DNA of 64,000 nucleotides from Guyparkeria sp. WRN-7 (lineage in GTDB: Bacteria > Pseudomonadota > Gammaproteobacteria > Halothiobacillales > Halothiobacillaceae). This document shows, piece by piece, positions 56,142 to 64,000 of the stretch; position 1 is the first letter of the stretch; every line of letters begins with the position of its first letter. The stretch spans positions 46,620 to 110,619 of the forward strand of contig NZ_LRFH01000017.1 of NCBI RefSeq assembly GCF_001641825.1, written 5' to 3'. The position numbers were made by a program, and so were the translations under genes. Under the pieces are notes generated by a model. That model made no database searches and had not been told where the DNA came from. It saw nothing but the letters and a program-made list of their open reading frames with translations.

Positions 56142-57821
56142 CTAGCTCTGTAGCGAGTTGGGCCGGGATCCGTCCCTGACACTCGGATACGGTCTGGCCG
56201 GTGGCGGTACCAGCACGGTGTCGAAATGGTCGGCACGCGGGTTGGTGTCCGGAAAGTCCTTGGAAAAATGCAGCCCGCGGCTCTCGTGTCGCGTCAGCGC
56301 CGAGCGGACGATCAGGTCGGCAATCTCGACCAGGTTGCGCAACTCGATCAGGTCGTTGGTGACCCGGAAGTGGGCGTAGTAGTCGTGGATCTCACGACGC
56401 AGGAGCTGCACGCGGTCGCGGGCGCGGTAGAGCCGCTTGGTCGTGCGGACGATGCCGACGTAACTCCACATGCTGCGGCGTAGCTCGTCCCAGTTGTGGG
56501 TGACCACGACCGCCTCGTCCGGATCGGTGACCTGGCTTTCATCCCAGGGTGGGATCGACGGGTGAGCCGGTTCCGCGGTGACCGGCGTCGCTGCAAGCTG
56601 CTCGGCTGCGGCCTGCGCGAAGACCAGGCACTCGAGCAGGGAGTTGCTGGCCAGCCGATTGGCGCCGTGCAGACCGGTGTGCGAGGCCTCGCCGATTGCG
56701 TACAGGTTCGGGATGTCGGTGCCGCCGTGCTCGTCGACCATGATGCCGCCGCAGGTGTAATGCGCGGCCGGTACCACGGGCAACGGTTCGCTGGTCATGT
56801 CGTAGCCGAATTCCAGGCAACGGGCGTGGATCATCGGGAAGTGCTTTTCGATGAACTCGCGCCCCTTGAAGCTGATGTCCAGGTAGACGCAGTCGATACC
56901 GAGGCGCTTGATCTCCGCATCGATGGCGCGCGCGACGATGTCGCGCGGCGCGAGCTCGGCATCGGGATGGTGGTCGGGCATGAAGCGGGTGCCGTCCGGT
57001 CGAAGCAGCACACCGCCTTCACCGCGGACAGCCTCGCTGATCAGGAACGATTTCGCGCGCGGCTCGTACAGGCAGGTGGGGTGGAACTGGATGAACTCCA
57101 TGTTCGCCACCCGGCAGCCGGCACGCCAGCCCATCGCAATGCCGTCGCCGGTCGCCCCGTCGGGGTTGGTGGTGAAGAGGTAGGCCTTGGCGGCCCCGCC
57201 GGTCGCAAGTGCGGTATGGCGTGCCCGGACGGTGACCACCCGGTCGTTCTTGATGTCGAGCACGTAGGCGCCCAGGCAGGCATCGCGCGTCTCGCCCAGG
57301 CGGCGGGCGGTGATCAGGTCGATGGCGTTGTGATACTCGAGGACCGTGACGTTTTTCCGTTGGCGAACCTCGTCGACCAGCGTTTCCATCAGCGAGCGCC
57401 CGGTATGGTCGGCCGCGTGGGCGACACGACGCTGACTGTGTCCGCCTTCTCGCGTCAGGTGCAGACGCTCGGGGTGGCCATGGTCGTGATCGTGACTGAA
57501 GGGCATGCCGAGCGACTCGAGCCACTGGATCTGCTCGGGGCCGGCCCGCACTACGCGATCGACCACATCACGATCCGGCAGTTGGGCACCGGCGTTGACG
57601 GTGTCCTCGATGTGCTTGTCGACGTCTTCCGTACCGCCCAGTGCCGCGGCGATGCCACCCTGAGCCCAGGGGGTGCTGCCGCCGACCAGTTTTCCCTTGC
57701 TGATGACCATGACCTGAAGGTGCTCGGGGAGGCGCAGGGCCATGGCCAGTCCGGCGGCGCCGGAACCAATGATCAGAACATCACTCTGATGCACGGTTGG
57801 GGATCGGGTCGGTTCGCTCAT
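56142..57821 (-). CDS. nadB: L-aspartate oxidase
   Basis: 559 aa flavoprotein of the succinate dehydrogenase flavoprotein family. The FAD-binding GSGAAGLAMAL is near residue 20. STPWAQGGIAAAL, the catalytic segment HPTCLYEP...ISEAVRGEGG and the LHGANRLASNSLLE motif follow. It oxidises aspartate to iminoaspartate for NAD synthesis. It is longer than E. coli NadB (540 aa) by C-terminal residues. It is divergent from the rpoE/algU operon, the same arrangement as in Pseudomonas. Confidence 0.97.
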   Translation of the reverse strand: MSEPTRSPTVHQSDVLIIGSGAAGLAMALRLPEHLQVMVISKGKLVGGSTPWAQGGIAAALGGTEDVDKHIEDTVNAGAQLPDRDVVDRVVRAGPEQIQWLESLGMPFSHDHDHGHPERLHLTREGGHSQRRVAHAADHTGRSLMETLVDEVRQRKNVTVLEYHNAIDLITARRLGETRDACLGAYVLDIKNDRVVTVRARHTALATGGAAKAYLFTTNPDGATGDGIAMGWRAGCRVANMEFIQFHPTCLYEPRAKSFLISEAVRGEGGVLLRPDGTRFMPDHHPDAELAPRDIVARAIDAEIKRLGIDCVYLDISFKGREFIEKHFPMIHARCLEFGYDMTSEPLPVVPAAHYTCGGIMVDEHGGTDIPNLYAIGEASHTGLHGANRLASNSLLECLVFAQAAAEQLAATPVTAEPAHPSIPPWDESQVTDPDEAVVVTHNWDELRRSMWSYVGIVRTTKRLYRARDRVQLLRREIHDYYAHFRVTNDLIELRNLVEIADLIVRSALTRHESRGLHFSKDFPDTNPRADHFDTVLVPPPARPYPSVRDGSRPNSLQS

Positions 57822-58037
57822 CAGCGGCTGGGTTCCTCAACACTCGTGGGTCGTCATTTCGGTGGCGGTGCCACCGTGTCTAGGTGTCCCGTTTTCGGTA
57901 CACTGTTGCGAATCAAGTATACGTGCTTGGGACCGTTGTTTTGGGCTCCCGGCCCCCGGTTTTCGGGGCGAGCGCCAGTTGTTCACGTGTTCTTGATGAA
58001 CCCATCCCCCGTAACCAAGGCAGGATCCGATACCCGA

Positions 58038-58628
58038 ATGAGCGCCGAGGAGACAGACAAGGCCCTGGTGGCCCGAGCACGCGAGGGCGACCGGCGCGCT
58101 TTCGATCTTCTCGTTCTGAAGTATCAGCATCGGGTACAGCGGTTGATTGCCCGTTACATCCGCGATCCCGAACAGGTATTCGATCTGGCCCAGGAAACCT
58201 TCATCAAGGCCTATCGGGCGCTCGGCCGGTTTCGCGGTGATAGCGCGTTCTACACCTGGATCTACCGTATCGCGGTCAACACCGCGAAGAACCAGCTCGC
58301 CTCCGATGCTCGGGGCGGGTACATGGTGTCGTTGAACTCTGGTGGGTCGGACGAGTCAGACGAACCAATGATCGAGCCCGAGGCCCTGCGCGATGGCGGC
58401 ACGCCGGACGCACTGGCCGCGACAGACGAGCTAAGAGGGGCCATCGATCAGGCGATTTCGGCACTGCCCGAAGATCTTCGCACGGCGCTCACGCTGCGGG
58501 AGATGGAAGGGCTGAGCTATGACGAGATCGCTTCGGTAATGGACTGTCCGATCGGCACGGTGAGGTCTCGGATCTTCCGAGCCCGCGAGGCGATCGAACA
58601 GTCGATACAGCCGCTCAAGGGCGACTAA
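58038..58628 (+). CDS. rpoE: RNA polymerase sigma-E factor (RpoE/AlgU)
   Basis: 196 aa ECF sigma factor. Region 2 (FDLLVLKYQHRVQRLIARYI, DLAQETFIKAYRAL, FYTWIYRIAVNTAKN) and region 4 (LPEDLRTALTLREMEGLSYDEIASVM, PIGTVRSRIFRARE) are complete. It directs the envelope-stress response. ATG 58038 is preferred; 57996 is an in-frame alternative and neither has a good SD. The much longer open frame upstream is antisense to nadB. The next gene is its anti-sigma factor. Confidence 0.96.
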   Translation: MSAEETDKALVARAREGDRRAFDLLVLKYQHRVQRLIARYIRDPEQVFDLAQETFIKAYRALGRFRGDSAFYTWIYRIAVNTAKNQLASDARGGYMVSLNSGGSDESDEPMIEPEALRDGGTPDALAATDELRGAIDQAISALPEDLRTALTLREMEGLSYDEIASVMDCPIGTVRSRIFRAREAIEQSIQPLKGD

Positions 58629-58642
58629 CGCAGGTGGCAAGA

Positions 58643-59332
58643 ATGATGACAAAACGGCATGCAAACGATTCGGACACCCTCCGCACGGCAATCTCCGCGT
58701 GGTGGGACGACGAGTCCCACGACGACAAGGCGCTCGAGGCAATGCTCGACGATGTCGAACAGGTGGGCTCGCGAACCCGAGATTACGACCTCGTAGGCAG
58801 CCATGTTCGCGGCGAGTCATTCGAGACGAGAGATCTGCTGGGTGCGATCAACGCCCGCCTGGATGAGTTGCCGAGCGACGAACGCCCCCAGGCCGACAAC
58901 GTGGTCGCCTTCCCGCATCGCCGTCTGCGTCAGCGCCGCGTCTGGCAGGGCGCCGTCGCCGCCTCGCTGTTTGCCGCCGTCACCGCGGTCGGCCTGACGC
59001 TGTCCACCGGCGAGGATCCGACCGGCGAGGGCGTCGCCCCGATGCAGGCCGAAGGGCTGACGGCCAACGACCGGGCCGTGATGGCCTCGCTGAACGACGA
59101 GGCAATGCCGGAAGACGCTTCCCCGGCGTCCCTTCTGGCCACCCAGAGCCCGGTAGGCCATGCCTTGCCGGCGTCCTCGTCGCCGGCGAGCACGCCGCAG
59201 CTGCCGGACTGGGCTACCGGTCGGAGCAGCACCGGCGCGGATCCGTACGTCGTGACGCACTATCGCACGGCCGCCCCGGAGTCGGGCACGACCGGCCCGG
59301 AAGCGCGCGCCGCCACCTTCGGTCGGGAATAG
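58643..59332 (+). CDS. rseA: Anti-sigma-E factor RseA/MucA-like
   Basis: 229 aa. An N-terminal sigma-binding domain (LRTAISAWWDDESHDDKALEAML) is followed by one membrane segment near 97-116 (GAVAASLFAAVTAVGLTL). A periplasmic part rich in alanine, serine and threonine ends the protein. It sequesters RpoE until cleaved by DegS/RseP-type proteases. AGGTGG lies just before ATG 58643; ATG 58646 and GTG 58634 are possible starts. Sequence conservation is low, as usual for MucA; the call rests on position and architecture. Confidence 0.88.
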   Translation: MMTKRHANDSDTLRTAISAWWDDESHDDKALEAMLDDVEQVGSRTRDYDLVGSHVRGESFETRDLLGAINARLDELPSDERPQADNVVAFPHRRLRQRRVWQGAVAASLFAAVTAVGLTLSTGEDPTGEGVAPMQAEGLTANDRAVMASLNDEAMPEDASPASLLATQSPVGHALPASSSPASTPQLPDWATGRSSTGADPYVVTHYRTAAPESGTTGPEARAATFGRE

Positions 59333-59342
59333 CCTATTCGTG

Positions 59343-60479
59343 ATGCGACCGATCCGGTTTCTCGATATCCCGTTCTTGTCACTGGTCACCGGCGCGTTCG
59401 CGTCGGTGGCCTTTGCGTGGGCATCGAACGTGTCGGCCGAGCCCATCCTGAAGGCACTTCCGGCCGAGCCGGAGGCGTCGAGTCATCTCGAAACCGCGTC
59501 GGACGGGGAACCGGCAAAGGCGGGTGCCGGGCATGATCTCAATCAGAAAATCGCCGCGATGGTCGAGGCAATGACGCACTCGACCTACGGTGGGCGCTTC
59601 ATTCACATGCGGGGCGACCAGATCGACCTTATGCGGGTCATCCACCGGTACGTCGACGGTCAGCGGGTCGAGCTGATGGTCTCCGAGAATGGCGAGGTGC
59701 GCGAGATCCGCCGGCTGGGCGACCGCTGTGCCTGCGTATGGCCCGAGCGGGAACAGGTCATGCTGGGTGACTACCCGAACATCAACAGTCGCCTGTCGGG
59801 CGAACGGTTCGAGTCCGTCGACGAGCTGTCCGCGAACTATCGCCTGATCGATCTCGGCGACAGTCGCGTGGCCGGGCAGGCGTGTCATCTCATGGCAGTC
59901 GTGCCGCGCGACGACCTCCGCTATGGCTACAAGCTGTGCATCGGCGAGTCGACGCCGCTGCTGTTGCGGATGAGCATCTACGACGAGTCCGGCCGGGCAA
60001 TCGAGCACAATCAGTTCACCCAAATCGAGCGGATCGAATCGGCCCGATTGACCTTCCAGGACGACCTCACGGCCGGACTCAAGGACCAGTTCGAACGCGT
60101 CGAGCTCGGCGGCGAACCGGTCGAGGAGGCACCGATCCGCCAACAGCAGTGGGTGGTCGATCCTCTGCCGGCCGGTTTCGATGTTCGCTCCCGCGGTTGG
60201 CGACGCAATCCGGTGACCGGTCAGTATTTCGAGCACATCGTCGTTACCGACGGACTGGCGACCGCCTCGGTGTTCGTCGAGAAACGCGACGGCGACGCCG
60301 CGCGTCGTGTTACCCGCACGGACCAGGGCATGACGATGGCGGTGCGCAGTGTCGACTCGGTGCGCATAACCGCGATCGGCGACGTGCCGGCCGCGACCGT
60401 GGAGCTGCTGGTCGAGAACACCGTGCGTGATGCCGGAGCCGTGCCGGCTGTCGAGGAGCCGGCCGTCGAGTCGCGCTGA
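59343..60479 (+). CDS. rseB: Sigma-E regulatory protein RseB/MucB
   Basis: 378 aa. A signal peptide covers about residues 1-33. The MucB/RseB lipoprotein-sensor fold follows (HSTYGGRFIHMRGDQIDLMRVIHRYVDG, GYKLCIGESTPLLLRM), then a C-terminal domain with WVVDPLPAGFDVRSR. It protects RseA from proteolysis and senses mislocalised lipoproteins or LPS. ATG 59343 (GTG 59340 adjacent) is 10 bp after rseA; the stop overlaps rseC (TGATG). Confidence 0.93.
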   Translation: MRPIRFLDIPFLSLVTGAFASVAFAWASNVSAEPILKALPAEPEASSHLETASDGEPAKAGAGHDLNQKIAAMVEAMTHSTYGGRFIHMRGDQIDLMRVIHRYVDGQRVELMVSENGEVREIRRLGDRCACVWPEREQVMLGDYPNINSRLSGERFESVDELSANYRLIDLGDSRVAGQACHLMAVVPRDDLRYGYKLCIGESTPLLLRMSIYDESGRAIEHNQFTQIERIESARLTFQDDLTAGLKDQFERVELGGEPVEEAPIRQQQWVVDPLPAGFDVRSRGWRRNPVTGQYFEHIVVTDGLATASVFVEKRDGDAARRVTRTDQGMTMAVRSVDSVRITAIGDVPAATVELLVENTVRDAGAVPAVEEPAVESR

Positions 60480-60964
60480 TGGCTGATCCTCTCGTCGAGT
60501 CAGACGAACTGGCCCTCGAGCCCGCGCAGGTGGTCGATGTCGAGGCCCACGGCGTCTGGCTGGAGACAGGGGGGCACAAGGGCTGCGCCAACTGTCGGGA
60601 GGGCCGCGGATGCGGCGTGAGTATCTTCCAGCGACTTTTCCGTCTGCCTCGTCATCGCGTGTTCATGCCCACGGAGGAACCTCTCTCGGTGGGCGACCAC
60701 GTGGTCATTGGCATGGCCCAGCGCGCGCTGCTGGTGGCATCGCTCTGGCTCTATCTGGCGCCGCTCGCGGCCCTCTTGATCACGGCATTGATTCTCGACC
60801 TGGCGTTTTCCCTGGAGTGGCTTACCGTCGCCGGCGGGCTGTCGGGGCTTGTCGGCATGTTGCTGATCGTGCGGGCGCGACAGGCTCGCCAGGCGCGTTC
60901 GGGGCGGTTCTTTCCGGTGCTCCACGAAGTCACCCTGCGTGCAACGCCCGATCCTGACGATTGA
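60479..60964 (+). CDS. rseC: RseC/MucC family positive regulator
   Basis: 161 aa. A cysteine-rich N-terminal segment (CANCREGRGCGVSIFQRLF) is followed by two membrane segments (about 84-103 and 115-130), as in the SoxR-reducing/RseC family. It modulates RseA/sigma-E signalling. ATG 60479 overlaps the rseB stop. Fourth gene of the algU-mucABC order. Confidence 0.92.
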   Translation: MADPLVESDELALEPAQVVDVEAHGVWLETGGHKGCANCREGRGCGVSIFQRLFRLPRHRVFMPTEEPLSVGDHVVIGMAQRALLVASLWLYLAPLAALLITALILDLAFSLEWLTVAGGLSGLVGMLLIVRARQARQARSGRFFPVLHEVTLRATPDPDD

Positions 60965-61089
60965 CCCGCCGGCCGCCATGGGGCCTCCGTCTTGCGTGCG
61001 GTCTCATGTCGTTTTGCTTCGCTTCGCAGTAAGCTGTGCGCAGCCGCCCACTGGCGCTTTCTTATTCCGACTGGTTCCCTGCTGTTCTG

Positions 61090-62589
61090 ATGTCCACTGA
61101 CTTCTGTCCCACCTGCGTCGCCTTCCGCTCCGCGCTCGCTGCCTTCGGGCGCTGGCTGGCGGTGCTGTTGACCGCGGCGGTGCTGCTGACCGGCTGCGCC
61201 GACCCCGAGGATCAGCCGCCGCGCAAGCAGGTAACCGGCCTGCCCGATTTCACCACGCTGGTGGAGGTCAATGCGCCCTCGGTCGTGAATGTCACCGGGG
61301 TGCGCAGCCTGCCGTCACTGTCGGGGGCGCCCGACGAGGCGAACGCGCACGAGTGGCTAAAGGGACTGTTCGGTGACGAGAGTGACCAGTTGCCGGGACC
61401 GCTGTTGCCGCAGGAAAACGATGGATCGGGTTTCATCCTCAGCGAGGACGGCTATATCGCCACCAACGCGCACGTCATCGACGGTGCCAGCAAGGTGTTC
61501 GTCCGGCTGGCCGACAGTCGCGAACTGGCGGCCAAGGTGGTCGGCGTGGACCAGATCGGCGATATCGCGCTGCTCAAGGTCGATGCCAAGGGACTGCCGC
61601 CGGTTTCGCTGGGTGATTCGGATGCCGTGCGCCCGGGGCAGTGGGCGCTGGCCATCGGCTCGCCCTATGGCTTCGATCAGACGGTGACGGCGGGCATCAT
61701 CAGCGGGCTGGGTCGGCACTTGCCCTCCGAGACCACCCAGCCCTACGTGCCGTTCATCCAGAGTGATGTCGCGATCAACCCGGGCAACTCGGGCGGACCG
61801 CTGTTCAACACCAGCGGTCAGGTCATCGGTATCAACGCGCAGATCTTTACCGAGTCCGGTGCCTTCAACGGCATCTCCTTCGCCATCCCGATCAACTACG
61901 TGGTCGACGTCATCCGGCAGATCAAGCAGAGCGGCCAGGTGCGGCGCGGCTTTCTTGGTGTCGAGGTGCGGGCGGTGGATCGGCAACTGGCCGACCGACT
62001 CGGCATGGAGCGCGCCCGCGGGGCCGAGGTGGTCGACACCATCGAGGGGTCGCCGGCGGCCGAATCCGCGCTCGTTCGGGGCGACGTGATCCTGGCGGTC
62101 AACGGCGTGCCGATCGATGACAGTGCGGACCTGACCGAGGTGCTCGGCTCGCTGATGCCCGGTTCGAACGTCACGCTGGCGGTTCGCTCGGGCGGCGAGG
62201 AGCATGAGGTGCATGTCACGCTGACAGCCCTCCCTGACGCCGTGAACGCACCCACCGCTCCGACGCCCGAGGTGCCGGAGGAGCCCGAGCTGGTGGTCAT
62301 CGACACCTTGGGGATGATCCTGCGTCCGCTGGAGGAGGGCGGGGTGCGTGTCGGCGAACTCGACCCGAAGGGGCCGGCGGCACTCGCCGGGCTGATGAGT
62401 GGGGACCGGGTGGTCTCGATCGATCGCAAACCGGTCGACTCCCTGTCCCAGGCCTACCGTCTGATCGCGCGGATCGCCCATAACCGCGGCAAACGGGGCA
62501 ATGACCTGGTGCTGTTCCTCGTCGAGCGTGATGGCGAACAGCGCTTCTTCATGCCGGCCTTTTCCGGCAACCCCCACCGGTCGGATTGA
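61090..62589 (+). CDS. mucD: DegP/MucD-type periplasmic serine protease, predicted lipoprotein
   Basis: 499 aa. The trypsin-like domain holds the triad H128 (TNAHVID), D158 (GDIALLK) and S234 (GNSGGPLF), followed by two PDZ domains (about 290-385 and 405-490). The N-terminal segment ends in LLTGCAD, a lipobox, whereas Pseudomonas MucD has an ordinary cleavable signal. It degrades misfolded envelope proteins and is under sigma-E control. ATG 61090 is chosen; GTG 61036 is in frame. Confidence 0.93.
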   Translation: MSTDFCPTCVAFRSALAAFGRWLAVLLTAAVLLTGCADPEDQPPRKQVTGLPDFTTLVEVNAPSVVNVTGVRSLPSLSGAPDEANAHEWLKGLFGDESDQLPGPLLPQENDGSGFILSEDGYIATNAHVIDGASKVFVRLADSRELAAKVVGVDQIGDIALLKVDAKGLPPVSLGDSDAVRPGQWALAIGSPYGFDQTVTAGIISGLGRHLPSETTQPYVPFIQSDVAINPGNSGGPLFNTSGQVIGINAQIFTESGAFNGISFAIPINYVVDVIRQIKQSGQVRRGFLGVEVRAVDRQLADRLGMERARGAEVVDTIEGSPAAESALVRGDVILAVNGVPIDDSADLTEVLGSLMPGSNVTLAVRSGGEEHEVHVTLTALPDAVNAPTAPTPEVPEEPELVVIDTLGMILRPLEEGGVRVGELDPKGPAALAGLMSGDRVVSIDRKPVDSLSQAYRLIARIAHNRGKRGNDLVLFLVERDGEQRFFMPAFSGNPHRSD

Positions 62590-62739
62590 GGTGGGGCCAG
62601 CGGAGTAGGGCTGCCCATCGATCCGCGCCGACGTTGCCGATTCGTACAGACCTTCCCTTGGGCTATATACTGTGCGGCTCCTCTCGCCGCCTGTCCCGGC
62701 ATGGCGGGATTCGTCCCACGAACCAAAAGTTAAACCTCT

Positions 62740-64000
<1,261 letters not shown>

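Noticed and set aside
62572..62596. CCCCACC/GGTGGGG inverted repeat at the mucD 3' end
   Set aside because: Short stem partly within the coding sequence, without a T-run; not called as a terminator.

Overview
This 64 kb window is high-GC bacterial chromosome. Gene content and order indicate a gammaproteobacterium. nadB is divergent from an algU-mucA-mucB-mucC-mucD cluster followed by lepA, and truA-trpF-trpB-trpA-accD-folC-dedD-cvpA-purF forms one block. A Pseudomonas-style ATCase pair is present (PyrB plus a PyrC' that has lost its metal ligands). The genus cannot be named from sequence alone; sulfur-oxidising or halophilic gammaproteobacteria (Halothiobacillaceae/Ectothiorhodospiraceae-like) are a guess.

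Left part (1-41.4 kb, core genome): the first codons of a probable thrB, a LOG-family protein divergent from polA, a membrane EAL/degenerate-GGDEF protein, a motA-motB-HIT operon, tatD and tcdA, and a chemoreceptor behind a sigma54-like promoter. On the minus strand is a rluB-yqgE-ruvX-pyrR-pyrB-pyrC' operon. On the plus strand is an Mla/Mce-type lipid transport operon (permease, ATPase, MCE protein, lipoprotein). A two-cupin protein and a tripartite RND efflux operon follow. The truA to purF supra-operon then runs into an L,D-transpeptidase, ilvD and a PaiB-like protein.

Middle part (41,513-55,192, genomic island): a 13.7 kb element is inserted in the 3' end of a tRNA-Ser(UGA) gene and bounded by a 15-bp direct repeat. 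It carries a P4-type tyrosine integrase, an AlpA-like regulator and a replication module (primase-like N-terminal protein, zinc-ribbon protein, DUF3987 helicase-like protein). The 3' end of the last of these holds a dense array of TGCGCA repeats that looks like a replication origin. It also has a small terminase subunit and, on the opposite strand, a restriction cargo: an MmeI-like fused nuclease-methyltransferase, an Mrr endonuclease and two small membrane proteins. No capsid, tail or lysis genes are visible. The composition fits a phage satellite (PICI-like element) with defence cargo. The original tRNA-Ser terminator is stranded at the far left end of the island.

Right part (55.2-64 kb, core genome): tRNA-Ser, pal, nadB, then the envelope-stress regulon rpoE/algU-rseA-rseB-rseC with a DegP/MucD protease that appears to be a lipoprotein, and finally lepA, cut by the window end.
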